Positions 1 through 7,794 of a DNA stretch of 12,489 nucleotides are shown here, one piece after another. A program made the position numbers and the translations under genes. How positions within the stretch are numbered: position 1 is the first letter of the stretch; each line of letters starts with the position of its first letter. Below the pieces are notes generated by a model. That model worked only from the letters and a program-made list of their open reading frames with translations, did not search any database and was not told the origin of the DNA. Source of the stretch: Dehalococcoidia bacterium. Lineage in GTDB: Bacteria; Chloroflexota; Dehalococcoidia; GIF9; AB-539-J10. Location of the stretch: NCBI GenBank assembly GCA_030621105.1, contig JAUXIH010000018.1:1-12489 (forward strand). Reading direction: 5' to 3'.

Positions 1-27
1 AAGATTAGAGGGGAGAATATAGAAGAG

Positions 28-798
28 ATGAGAATGCCAATTATCGCTGGTAACTGGAAGATGCACACCGTAACAGCAGAGGCAAGGAAATTAGTATTGG
101 ATATGTTACCTGCACTGGACAAAGTTGAGGGAGTAGATAAGTTATTATGCCCACCGTTTGTTTCTTTGCTTCTGCTGAAGGAGTTGTTGAAGGATACATC
201 TATTCGCCTTGGTGCTCAAAATATGTATTTTGAAGTTAAGGGTGCTTATACCGGTGAGATATCCCCTTTGATGTTAGTAGATCTATGCCATTTTGTGATT
301 TTGGGACATTCCGAGCGGCGGTGGTATTTCGGTGAAAATGATAAGTTAATTAATAACAAAATCAAGTCTGCCTTGTCTCATAAGCTCCTACCAATATTAT
401 GTGTTGGGGAAAGGCTGGAGGAAAAAGAATCTGGCAAGGCACAAGAGGTTATTAGTAATCAGCTATATGCAGGGTTAAGCAACGTAGCCATATCTAGTGA
501 AATAGTGATTGCATATGAACCTATTTGGGCAATTGGCACAGGTAAGGCAGCTACCAGTAAACAGGCAGCAGACACTATCAAGTTTATTCGCGATACGCTG
601 GCTAGCATCTGGGATGGCAGAAGGGCACAAGAGATACGCATTCTTTATGGAGGCAGTGTCACTGGAGAGAATATTACTGAGCTTATGTCACAACCAGAAA
701 TCGATGGAGCTTTGGTAGGAGGGGCTAGTCTCAGGCCTGAAGAATTTGTCAGCATTGTTAGCCAAGCTGCAAAAATCAAAGGCAAGTCGATTATCTGA
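28..798 (+). CDS. tpiA: Triosephosphate isomerase
   Basis: This enzyme interconverts dihydroxyacetone phosphate and glyceraldehyde-3-phosphate in glycolysis and gluconeogenesis, in the cytoplasm. The 256-residue length is normal for a single TIM barrel. The catalytic set is complete: N9 and K11 in AGNWKM, H94 in GHSERR, and E164 in YEPIWAIGTGK, which leads into loop 6. The phosphate-binding GGSV (208-211) and GGAS (231-234) motifs follow. The ATG at 28 has a purine-rich AGAAGAG immediately upstream. A second ATG at 34 would also fit the family N-terminus, and the frame stays open to the window edge, so the exact start is uncertain by a few codons. The miaA gene begins 13 nt after the stop, which suggests co-transcription. 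A TAG in another frame at 20-22 could end an upstream gene, but too little of it is visible to name. Confidence 0.97.
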   Translation: MRMPIIAGNWKMHTVTAEARKLVLDMLPALDKVEGVDKLLCPPFVSLLLLKELLKDTSIRLGAQNMYFEVKGAYTGEISPLMLVDLCHFVILGHSERRWYFGENDKLINNKIKSALSHKLLPILCVGERLEEKESGKAQEVISNQLYAGLSNVAISSEIVIAYEPIWAIGTGKAATSKQAADTIKFIRDTLASIWDGRRAQEIRILYGGSVTGENITELMSQPEIDGALVGGASLRPEEFVSIVSQAAKIKGKSII

Positions 799-811
799 AT
801 AGGGATATATA

Positions 812-1762
812 GTGTCTATTAGTTCCCAGGCATATCCAAGTGCCAGAAGCCAGGAGAGGCTTATTGCTATAGTTGGCCCCACAGCAACAGGAAAAAGTAA
901 TCTTGCCCTCAGCATCGCTCATGAATTTGGGGCAGAGGTGGTTAATGCTGATAGTCGCCAGGTCTACAGATACATGGATATTGGAACTGATAAACCATCC
1001 CTGATGTCAAGGGCGCAGGTTCCTCATCATCTTATTGATATTGTCGATCCCGACGAGAACTTTAATCTAGCAAAATATAAAAATCTAGCTATCAAAACTA
1101 TTGATGCAATTATCAAAAGGGGGAAGTTACCACTACTGGTGGGGGGAAGTGGGCTTTATGTGTGGTCTGTGTTAGAGGGGTGGAATATACCTGAGGTAGC
1201 ACCTAATTATCACCTGAGACATGCTCTAGAGAGTAGAGCAGCTAATGAAGGGATCCAGTCTCTTTATAAAGAGCTTCAAGGCATTGATCCTCTCGCCGCA
1301 AGCAGGATAGATCCTGCCAATATACGTCGCCTTGTCCGAGCTTTGGAAATATACGAGATGACAGGGCACATTCCTTCGCAGCTACAGCGCAAAACAACCC
1401 CTGATTTATTTACATACACAATTGGATTGAACATGGAAAGAGGGGATTTGTATAGAAGAATTGATGAACGTATCGACATCATGATGCAGAAAGGACTGAT
1501 AGACGAAACAAAAAGTTTGTTTGAACGAGGATATGATTCAAGCTTATCTTCTATGTCTGGGATAGGATATAAGCAGATAGGCGAATTTTTGGAGGGACAT
1601 ATTGATTTGCCCTCAGCTATTGCAAGGATCAAGCATGACACTCGTCGTCTGGTACGGCATCAATGTGCATGGTTTCGTCTTGGAGATGATAGAATTCACT
1701 GGATTGTTGGGGGTAATGCGGAAGATGAAGCTAAGATGGTGATAAGGAATTTTGTACTATGA
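812..1762 (+). CDS. miaA: tRNA dimethylallyltransferase (tRNA A37 prenylation)
   Basis: MiaA transfers a dimethylallyl group from DMAPP to N6 of A37 in tRNAs that read UNN codons. The 316-residue protein shows the family order: P-loop GPTATGKS (22-29), DSRQVY (47-52) with the catalytic Asp, GGSGLY (111-116), the swinging-domain region with RRLVRALEIYEMTG (172-185), GIGYKQ (250-255), and a C-terminal TRRLVRHQCAWFR block (277-289). In that last block the usual KRQ..WF is replaced by RHQ.AWF. The start is GTG at 812, with AGGG at 801-804 as a ribosome binding site. The stop overlaps the start of dapF as ATGA (1759-1762), typical of translational coupling. In enterobacteria miaA also lies in an operon with hflX; here hflX sits two genes downstream. 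Confidence 0.96.
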   Translation: MSISSQAYPSARSQERLIAIVGPTATGKSNLALSIAHEFGAEVVNADSRQVYRYMDIGTDKPSLMSRAQVPHHLIDIVDPDENFNLAKYKNLAIKTIDAIIKRGKLPLLVGGSGLYVWSVLEGWNIPEVAPNYHLRHALESRAANEGIQSLYKELQGIDPLAASRIDPANIRRLVRALEIYEMTGHIPSQLQRKTTPDLFTYTIGLNMERGDLYRRIDERIDIMMQKGLIDETKSLFERGYDSSLSSMSGIGYKQIGEFLEGHIDLPSAIARIKHDTRRLVRHQCAWFRLGDDRIHWIVGGNAEDEAKMVIRNFVL

Positions 1763-2601
1763 AATTTTCCAAATTACAAGCTACAGGAAATGACTTCATT
1801 GTGGTAGATGCCAGGAATGAATATCATAATTGGCCCAGATTATCTCAACTTATGTGTCGGTATCACTTTGGTATTGGTGCTGATGGCATGATACTGGTAC
1901 AGAATTCTCCAAGTGCTGATCTGAAAATGTCCATCTTTAACTCTGATGGTTCCGAGGCTGAAGCATGTGGCAACGGACTGAGATGCCTGGCTAAGTATGC
2001 CATCGAGCATCAGGTAGTTGATACAACAAATATATCTGTAGAAACGTTATCAGGGGTTAAAAGAGTTAAAGCCCATCTTTCAGGACAACAGGTTATATCT
2101 GTTGAAGTCGAAATGGGACTTCCTGTGTTTACTGCTGAAGATATTCCTGTCGATATCAAAACCGGTAAAGTCCCTGTATTAGAGTATCCGTTGGATATGG
2201 AAAAAGGCGTATTGACCATATCTCTTGTGTCTATGGGCAACCCGCATGCAGTTCACTTTCTATCAGGAGAAATGGCTACATTCCCGCTTGATAAAGTAGG
2301 ACCACAGGTAGAAAGACATGTGGTATTTCCGCAAAGGACAAATTTTGAGATTGCTAAAGTTATAAGTCGCAAGAGAATTAAGGCCAGGGTATGGGAAAGG
2401 GGAGTGGGGGAAACCCTTGCTTGTGGCAGCGGCGCTTGTGCTATAGTTGTAGCTGCTCGGATGCTGGGGTATATAGATGATACAGTTGACATAACACTTC
2501 CAGGGGGAACCCTGGCCATCAGGTGGGATGGCCAGGGTAGTGTTTCTCTAACCGGTCCAGTAGAGGATGTGTTTACTGGTGAGTGGCATGTAGTAAACTA
2601 G
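1759..2601 (+). CDS. dapF: Diaminopimelate epimerase
   Basis: DapF is a cofactor-independent epimerase that converts LL-diaminopimelate to the meso form, the precursor of lysine and, where present, of DAP-type peptidoglycan. The 280-residue length is normal. Both active-site cysteines are visible: C70 in EACGNGLRC and C222 in ACGSGACA. N11 of ATGNDF, NPHAV (161-165) and RTNFE (193-197) are further substrate-pocket segments. The ATG overlaps the miaA stop by 4 nt. The next gene, dapL, makes the LL-DAP substrate, so the two adjacent enzymes catalyse consecutive steps. The last part of the gene carries two overlapping, mutually exclusive inverted repeats (2500-2538), described separately. Confidence 0.97.
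   Translation: MKFSKLQATGNDFIVVDARNEYHNWPRLSQLMCRYHFGIGADGMILVQNSPSADLKMSIFNSDGSEAEACGNGLRCLAKYAIEHQVVDTTNISVETLSGVKRVKAHLSGQQVISVEVEMGLPVFTAEDIPVDIKTGKVPVLEYPLDMEKGVLTISLVSMGNPHAVHFLSGEMATFPLDKVGPQVERHVVFPQRTNFEIAKVISRKRIKARVWERGVGETLACGSGACAIVVAARMLGYIDDTVDITLPGGTLAIRWDGQGSVSLTGPVEDVFTGEWHVVN
2500..2538 (+). repeat. Overlapping alternative hairpins at the 3' end of dapF
   Basis: Arms ACCCTGGCCATC (2509-2520) and GATGGCCAGGGT (2527-2538) are perfectly complementary over 12 bp with a 6-nt loop. The core CCCTGG (2510-2515) can instead pair with an upstream CCAGGG (2500-2505) around a GGAA loop, which is of GNRA type. The two hairpins cannot form together. They lie inside the coding sequence about 65 nt before the dapF stop and about 145 nt before the dapL start. 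Only short runs of T follow. Any effect on dapL expression is inference; codon constraint in the conserved LPGG region may explain part of the pattern. Confidence 0.6.
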
Positions 2602-2682
2602 GGCAAACGGCATCTTTACTATAACAGGTGAATTGGTTAGGTATGCGTGTCTTAGTTACATTTTCTGGACAAGGAGGACAAT

Positions 2683-3855
2683 ATGCAGCTAGCTGATAGA
2701 CTTAATCGATTGCCCCCCTATCTTTTTGTTGGCATCAACCAAAGGATTGCTGAACTGCGATCCCAGGGTCAGGATATTATAAGTTTTGCTATAGGAGATC
2801 CTGATTTACCAACACCAGCAAGTATCATTAAACGTTTATGCCGTGCAGCTCAAGACCCTGCTAATCATAAGTATCCTGAGACCAAAGGGCTGCCTCAACT
2901 ACGGCAGGCAATTGCTGATTGGTATGCTCGGCGTTTCGGAGTCCTCCTGGATCCTGATACAGAGGTATTGCCACTCATTGGCTCCAAGGAGGGAATTGGA
3001 CATATCGCGCTGTGTTTTGTTGAGCCCGGTGATATTGCGCTGGTGCCTGATCCAGGTTATCCCCCATTTTCTTTGGGGGTTATTATAGCTGGAGGCGAAT
3101 TGTATTCCATGCCTCTCTATGAATGGAATGATTTCTTACCAGATTTTAATACTATTCCTGAGCAGATAGTCAATAAAGCGAAATTCATGTGGCTGAATTA
3201 TCCCAATAACCCTACTGGAGCTATAGCAGATGTTGAATTCTTCGCTAGAGCAATAAAATTTGCCAGGGAACATAACATTGCTATTTGTCATGATGCAGCT
3301 TATTCTGAGATCTCCTTCGATAGTTATAAGCCTCCGAGCTTTCTAAATGCGCTGGGAGCTAAAGAAGTTGGAGTAGAATTTCATTCCCTATCCAAAACCT
3401 ACAATATGACAGGATGGAGAATAGGCATGGTGGTAGGCAATAGCAAGATTATAGAAGCGTTATTTCATATTAAGTCCAATTTGGATTCAGGAATTCCTCA
3501 GGCAATCCAGGAAGCTGCAATTGAAGCTTTATCCGGATTTTCTCCTGATTACACCGTAGCACGTAATGTAATATTGCAGCGGAGACGAGATGAATTAGTA
3601 CACGCGCTGGCTACAATTGGGATTGAGGCTCGAGTACCCAAGGCTACTTTTTATATCTGGGCCAAGGTTCCTTTGGGGTATCACTCTGTGGACTTTGCTA
3701 CGAAATTGCTTGATGAGGTTGGTATTGCTGTTACTCCAGGCATTGGTTATGGAAAATGTGGAGACGACTATATCCGATTTTCCTTGACTATTCCCGATGA
3801 GCGCTTGGAACAAGGCGTGGTTCGTTTATCACACTGGCATTGGGGGAAGAAATAA
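2683..3855 (+). CDS. dapL: LL-diaminopimelate aminotransferase
   Basis: This is a fold-type I PLP aminotransferase that converts tetrahydrodipicolinate directly to LL-DAP, with glutamate as amino donor. It bypasses the succinylase/acetylase steps (DapD, DapC, DapE). Motifs of the 390-residue protein: FAIGDPDLPTP (35-45), YPNNPTG (173-179) with the PLP-contacting Asn, DAAY (204-207), SLSKTYNMTGWRIG (235-248) with the Schiff-base lysine K238, and R365 in DYIRFSLT, which fits the carboxylate-binding arginine. A strong AAGGAGG (2671-2677) five bases before the ATG sets the start. The protein would also score as a generic aspartate/MalY-like aminotransferase. Placement directly after dapF is the main support for the DapL assignment. 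The 3' end overlaps hflX. Confidence 0.9.
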   Translation: MQLADRLNRLPPYLFVGINQRIAELRSQGQDIISFAIGDPDLPTPASIIKRLCRAAQDPANHKYPETKGLPQLRQAIADWYARRFGVLLDPDTEVLPLIGSKEGIGHIALCFVEPGDIALVPDPGYPPFSLGVIIAGGELYSMPLYEWNDFLPDFNTIPEQIVNKAKFMWLNYPNNPTGAIADVEFFARAIKFAREHNIAICHDAAYSEISFDSYKPPSFLNALGAKEVGVEFHSLSKTYNMTGWRIGMVVGNSKIIEALFHIKSNLDSGIPQAIQEAAIEALSGFSPDYTVARNVILQRRRDELVHALATIGIEARVPKATFYIWAKVPLGYHSVDFATKLLDEVGIAVTPGIGYGKCGDDYIRFSLTIPDERLEQGVVRLSHWHWGKK

Positions 3856-5012
3856 AACGCAAGCTCTTTTCTACACGACCCGAAGTGGAAAAAGTATTCT
3901 TGGTTGCTGTAGAGGGAAAGTCGTCAGGGGATGATTGGACAACAGATGATTCCTTGCAGGAGCTATCTCGTTTAGTTCAGACGGCTGGTGCTAAAGTAGC
4001 AGGAGCACTTATTCAAAAACGTGATAAACCTCTGCAAGATTGCTATATCGGCAGAGGGAAGATTGCCGAGTTGGTTAGCCTGAGACAGCAAACTCAATAT
4101 AATACGGTGATCTTTGATGATGAATTGTCGCCGAGGCAGCAAAGGAACCTCGAGGAAGTATTGCAAGTCAAGGTTGTTGATCGCACGACGCTTATTTTAG
4201 ATATCTTCGCTAAGAAAGCTACAACCCGCGAAGGTCAACTCCAAGTTGATCTGGCACAGCACCAGTATATATTGCCTAGACTAGTAGGGCAGTGGGGGCA
4301 CTTGGAACGGTTGGGAGGGGGAATTGGTACCAGGGGCCCTGGAGAGTCACAATTGGAGACTGACCGACGTCTGATTCATAAACGTATTGGCAAACTCAAA
4401 CAACAGATAGAACATATACGGCAACACCGTGCTCTCTACAGAAAACAACGTAGAAGATCAGGCATACCGGTTGTAGCCCTGGTTGGTTATACTAATGCAG
4501 GTAAAAGCACTTTATTTAATGTTCTGAGTAAAGAGACTGTTACTGTGGAAGATAAGCTATTTTCCACCCTTGACCCCGTTACTCGCAAGTTGAGCCTGCC
4601 TGATGGCGGTAGCTTCTTGATCACGGACACGGTTGGGTTTATTCATAAGTTGCCGACCTCGATCATTGCTGCTTTTCGAGCTACCTTGGAGGAAATTAGT
4701 GCAGCCAACTTATTGTTGCATATAGTTGACATAACGTCTAAGGGTGCTGCCAATCAATGTCGTATGGTGGAGGAGACTCTCGGTAATCTGAACTGCGAGC
4801 ATACGCCTGTACTTATGGTACTGAATAAGATAGATCTGGTTCTAGATAGTGAAGCGGAAGTAAATTCTCTAGCTGCTACTCCTTTCTCATGGAGAAATAT
4901 TATGTTGCCAGATAGAAATACGGTTATGATATCTGCTGCAAAGGGATGGGGGATAAAAACTCTTCTGGATAAGGTAGCTTCCCGCTTGATAATACCTGCT
5001 GGGGATAAATAA
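3840..5012 (+). CDS. hflX: GTPase HflX, ribosome-associated
   Basis: HflX is a P-loop GTPase that binds the 50S subunit and is known to split stalled or stress-inactivated 70S ribosomes. The 390-residue protein has the N-terminal HflX domain, including IGRGK (70-74), FDDELSPRQQRNLE (92-105), the linker motif GGGIGTRGPGESQLE (159-173) and a basic helical stretch (175-206). The G domain follows: G1 GYTNAGKST (216-224), switch I FSTLDPVTR (241-249), G3 DTVGF (263-267), G4 NKID (329-332) and G5 SAAK (365-368). The start shown is TTG, overlapping the dapL stop by 16 nt. It has no clear ribosome binding site, and GTG at 3885 is the next in-frame alternative, so the start is uncertain. The overlap suggests coupling to dapL translation. 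Confidence 0.95.
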   Translation: MGEEIKRKLFSTRPEVEKVFLVAVEGKSSGDDWTTDDSLQELSRLVQTAGAKVAGALIQKRDKPLQDCYIGRGKIAELVSLRQQTQYNTVIFDDELSPRQQRNLEEVLQVKVVDRTTLILDIFAKKATTREGQLQVDLAQHQYILPRLVGQWGHLERLGGGIGTRGPGESQLETDRRLIHKRIGKLKQQIEHIRQHRALYRKQRRRSGIPVVALVGYTNAGKSTLFNVLSKETVTVEDKLFSTLDPVTRKLSLPDGGSFLITDTVGFIHKLPTSIIAAFRATLEEISAANLLLHIVDITSKGAANQCRMVEETLGNLNCEHTPVLMVLNKIDLVLDSEAEVNSLAATPFSWRNIMLPDRNTVMISAAKGWGIKTLLDKVASRLIIPAGDK

Positions 5013-5031
5013 GGAGTGTTGTGGGGAAAAT

Positions 5032-6186
5032 ATGGATTATATTCGAATACTAAGAGATATTATCTCTATAGATACGTCCAGGCCATCAGGGGCAAATTGT
5101 GGAAGGGCAATTGATTATCTTCGGCCATTATTTGCTCAGATAGGCTTTACAACTGAAGTAGTTCATATTCCTAAAGAATATGCTGAAGGTAAGCAGGGCA
5201 GAGTTGCATTGCTCTGCCACTGTAGGCAACAAAATAAACCTCGGCTGATTTTCTATTCTCATATTGATGTAGTTCCATCTGAGGGGTGGAATGCTTTCGC
5301 TCCATGGGTAGAGGATAGGAAAATCTTCGGAAGAGGGGCTTCCGATATGAAAGGTGCAATAGTAGCGTTACTCTTAGGATTAGAAGCCCTTCAAGGAAAA
5401 CCGTTACAGTATGATATTTCTGTTATGGTGACCACTGATGAGGAAATAGGACAGGCAAACCAACTCCGCTACCTAAGGCAATTTTTGGAGCCTGTTTCTG
5501 GGGCTTCTCTGTTCAGCCTTGATTCTGGTTTTGGCTATGTCACTATAGCTAATCTGGGCGTCCTGCAAACAGATATTGTGGTGCGAGGGAAATCTGTACA
5601 TTCAGGGTTAGCCCACTTGGGAACGAATGCTGTGGAGCAAGCAAATATCCTGGTGCAAAGGCTCTTAGAGTTAAAAAGAATTGTGGTTCAGAGAAAATCT
5701 TGTATCATGGTACATCCTAATACGGGTCTTGCTACTATGGAAGCCAGGCTGAATATAAATAAGATAGTTGGGGGTTTACAAATTAACGTTGTGCCAGGGA
5801 GATGCGTAATTTCCTTGGACAGGAGGTTAATTCCCGAGGAAAATATTGAGGATGCGGAGAAGGAATTGATGGATACGTTATCCTCAGTTGAAGGAGTGGA
5901 CTGGGAGATTGAAAGGATATTCAGGGTTCCTACTGTTCCTCCATGCCAGGGGTCGGTAGTGGATAAGTTATCAGGAATAATTGAAGGAGTCACGGGTCAT
6001 AGTGGTAAGTTTGGCGAGATGGTTTCAGGTGACATGCCATATATTGCTACTGCCGAATGGGGAGCGAAAGAATTTGGTCTGGGTACCATACGGGCGGAGT
6101 GTAACATTCATGGCAAACATGAATTTGTTTATCAGGATGATATTGAGAATCTGGCCCGGATAATCACCTTGTTTCTATTGTCTTAG
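5032..6186 (+). CDS. M20-family zinc metallohydrolase (ArgE/DapE-type deacylase or peptidase)
   Basis: M20 enzymes are di-zinc hydrolases that cleave amide bonds of N-acyl amino acids or small peptides. Expected metal and catalytic residues are present: H77 in SHIDVV, D105 in GRGASDMKG, the E137-E138 pair in TTDEEIG (general base plus ligand), D164 in SLDSGFG, and H360 in NIHGKHE near the C-terminus. The dimerisation domain (about 176-295) carries the usual GKSVHSG (186-192) and GTNAVEQAN. The 384-residue length is typical. The ATG has GGGG at 5023-5026 as a possible ribosome binding site; a better AAGGAG (5011-5016) lies too far upstream. The substrate cannot be assigned. A succinyl-DAP desuccinylase would be redundant with the DapL route encoded just upstream, so another acylated amino acid or dipeptide is more likely. 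Confidence 0.88.
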   Translation: MDYIRILRDIISIDTSRPSGANCGRAIDYLRPLFAQIGFTTEVVHIPKEYAEGKQGRVALLCHCRQQNKPRLIFYSHIDVVPSEGWNAFAPWVEDRKIFGRGASDMKGAIVALLLGLEALQGKPLQYDISVMVTTDEEIGQANQLRYLRQFLEPVSGASLFSLDSGFGYVTIANLGVLQTDIVVRGKSVHSGLAHLGTNAVEQANILVQRLLELKRIVVQRKSCIMVHPNTGLATMEARLNINKIVGGLQINVVPGRCVISLDRRLIPEENIEDAEKELMDTLSSVEGVDWEIERIFRVPTVPPCQGSVVDKLSGIIEGVTGHSGKFGEMVSGDMPYIATAEWGAKEFGLGTIRAECNIHGKHEFVYQDDIENLARIITLFLLS

Positions 6187-6202
6187 TGATAGAGGATGAA
6201 TT

Positions 6203-7309
6203 ATGACAATAGCAATACTGTATAGAGACGAACTGCGAGAATATGATTTTGGGCCAGGCCATCCATTCCGTGGTGACCGTTATGAGGTATTTCCCGAGTT
6301 TCTTAAGAATATGCTTCCTGAGGCTGATACTTATGTGGTGTTGAAATCAGATTGGGCACAGGATGAGGATTTACGGTTAATTTGCAATCAGGATTACATA
6401 GATTTCACAAAGGGTTATTTCGAAGCTGCCAGTTTGGGTTTAAGCTATCCGGGGATATTCTCAGTGTATCATTCAGGAGATAATAAACCACAGGGCAGGC
6501 CAGGGAAACTGGAGGAAGCAGCTAGACTAATGATTGGTCAGGCGAAACAGGCAGTTGACATAATCCAAAGAGGAGAATATAACAAGGCATTTTGCATTGG
6601 TGGGAATATGCACCATGCTAAGCCGAGTTATGGAGAAGGCTTTTGTCTGTATAATGATAATGCTTTCGCTGCTAAATATTTGATAGACAGGTATGGCTTG
6701 GAAAAGATAATAGTCCTAGATACTGATGCCCACCAGGGGAACGGAACATGCGAGTATTTCTACTCTGACCCCAAAGTTTTGTTTATCGACCTGCATCAGG
6801 ATCCTAGGACATTATATCCGGGCACAGGGTTTGCTGATGAAATTGGTGAAGGTGAGGGACTCGGGATTACTATCAATGTTCCTATGCCAGTCTACGCTGG
6901 TTATGACTCTTACAGATTAGTTCTTGATGAGATAGTGCTGCCCGTGAGCCAAGAATTTCAGCCGCAGATAATTATCAGGAATGGGGGCTCTGATCCTCAT
7001 TTCGCTGATGGATTGACTAGCCTAGGACTTCCTGTCAGAGGATTCAGCATGATTGGAGAGAAAGTTAGGGGTATAGCTGAACTATGTCATGGTAAGCAAA
7101 TCGATTTCATTGGCTCTGGATATAATAGGGAAGTACTTCCCTATGCTTGGATGGCTTTAATATCAGGGTCGTCTGGGTTTGGCCTCAAATTGACTGACCC
7201 TTTTCCAGTTCCACAAAGATTTCAGACGGATCAGGTACTCGAAAATACAAGAGGAGTTATCAAGCAAGTCAAGGACAACCTACGTCCTTTTTGGAAGTGT
7301 TTTGCCTAG
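6203..7309 (+). CDS. Histone-deacetylase-fold zinc amidohydrolase (AcuC/HDAC superfamily)
   Basis: Bacterial members of this arginase/deacetylase-fold family remove acetyl groups from small amines such as polyamines or from proteins. The catalytic set is readable in 368 residues: tandem H137-H138 in GGNMHHAK; GFCLYND (146-152); D173-T-D175-A-H177 in LDTDAHQGNGT, with D175 and H177 as zinc ligands; YPGTG (205-209); D264 in NGGSDPH as third zinc ligand; and Y307 in GSGY, the transition-state tyrosine. N180 occupies the site that is Asp in class I and Asn in class II enzymes, and Q178 replaces the usual second His. AGAGG (6191-6195) precedes the ATG by 7 nt. The gene lies 16 nt after the M20 gene, so two zinc deacylases are probably made together. 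No archaeal-type histone gene is seen here. The substrate is unknown. Confidence 0.9.
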   Translation: MTIAILYRDELREYDFGPGHPFRGDRYEVFPEFLKNMLPEADTYVVLKSDWAQDEDLRLICNQDYIDFTKGYFEAASLGLSYPGIFSVYHSGDNKPQGRPGKLEEAARLMIGQAKQAVDIIQRGEYNKAFCIGGNMHHAKPSYGEGFCLYNDNAFAAKYLIDRYGLEKIIVLDTDAHQGNGTCEYFYSDPKVLFIDLHQDPRTLYPGTGFADEIGEGEGLGITINVPMPVYAGYDSYRLVLDEIVLPVSQEFQPQIIIRNGGSDPHFADGLTSLGLPVRGFSMIGEKVRGIAELCHGKQIDFIGSGYNREVLPYAWMALISGSSGFGLKLTDPFPVPQRFQTDQVLENTRGVIKQVKDNLRPFWKCFA

Positions 7310-7464
7310 TTTGTTTCTTTTACCAAACAAGGTGGCTCTGCAAGAAAAACAGAATTACTTGACATAACACAGGATGCGTATGGAATGTTACAAAATAGTT
7401 CTGGCAGGGCTGAGGATTACAAATTATAATTATAAGGGGAGACAATCTGAGGGAGGGAAAAGAA
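7310..7464 (+). promoter_or_regulatory. Intergenic leader with a possible weak promoter
   Basis: A TTGACA (7359-7364) matches a -35 box exactly, but no good -10 box lies at 16-18 nt; TATGGA (7379-7384) is too close at 14 nt. No clear terminator follows the amidohydrolase gene. A short A/T-rich pairing (TTGTTT and AAACAA at about 7314-7328) is too weak to call one. The stretch ends in a strong ribosome binding site, GGGAGGG at 7451-7457. Its length suggests that a new transcription unit begins here. Confidence 0.3.
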
Positions 7465-7761
7465 ATGGCAATAGCTGAAATTAGCATCATTCCTTTGGGA
7501 ACGAAGACCTCTTCAGTAGGTAAATATGTGGCTCAAGCGATTAAAATCTTACAGAGCGAGAGAAATATCAAATATGAGCTCTCTTCGATGGGAACCACTA
7601 TAGAGGGCGATTTAGATGATATTTTAAGGATAGCCAGAGCAATGCATGAGGGGATCTTCACTATGGGGGTTACACGAGTGGTAACAACGGTAAAAATTGA
7701 TGATCGTAGAGACAAGGAGATAAGTATTAAGAGTAAGTTGGCTGCAATTACTGGTGAGTAG
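7465..7761 (+). CDS. MTH1187/YkoF-like thiamine-binding-fold protein (DUF77)
   Basis: This is a 98-residue protein of the small MTH1187 (DUF77) family. It has a ferredoxin-like alpha/beta fold; related domains bind thiamine or its precursors. Visible family traits are the N-terminal strand AIAEISIIPLGT, followed by SVGKYVAQAIKIL, the central YELSSMGTTIEGD (37-49) and a final TTVKIDDRRDKE strand-turn (74-85). There are no membrane segments or signal peptide. The ATG is well placed 7 nt after GGGAGGG. The metallo-beta-lactamase-fold gene starts 33 nt downstream and is probably co-transcribed. No thiamine biosynthesis or transport gene is nearby, so a thiamine role is family-level inference only. 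Confidence 0.85.
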   Translation: MAIAEISIIPLGTKTSSVGKYVAQAIKILQSERNIKYELSSMGTTIEGDLDDILRIARAMHEGIFTMGVTRVVTTVKIDDRRDKEISIKSKLAAITGE

Positions 7762-7794
7762 TGATAAATACCATAGGTTACAGTAACAAAATAA

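Noticed and set aside
2643..2696. 17-codon ORF before dapL whose peptide (MRVLVTFSGQGGQY...) resembles the FabD-type GQGSQY motif
   Set aside because: It overlaps the dapL ribosome binding site and start, is very short, and has no ribosome binding site of its own. The resemblance comes from the AAGGAGG region and is probably chance.
3061..3079. CCCCCA/TGGGGG hairpin followed by TTATTAT inside dapL, terminator-like
   Set aside because: Only 6 bp, within a conserved coding segment in mid-gene. Codon constraint explains it and a terminator there would make no sense.
4331..4343. CCAGGG-G-CCCTGG palindrome in hflX, echoing the dapF hairpin arms
   Set aside because: It encodes the invariant RGPGE motif of HflX; the short shared hexamer is not evidence of a common element.
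7777..7787. GTTAC-A-GTAAC palindrome before the MBL gene
   Set aside because: Arms of 5 bp are expected often by chance and no promoter is associated with it.
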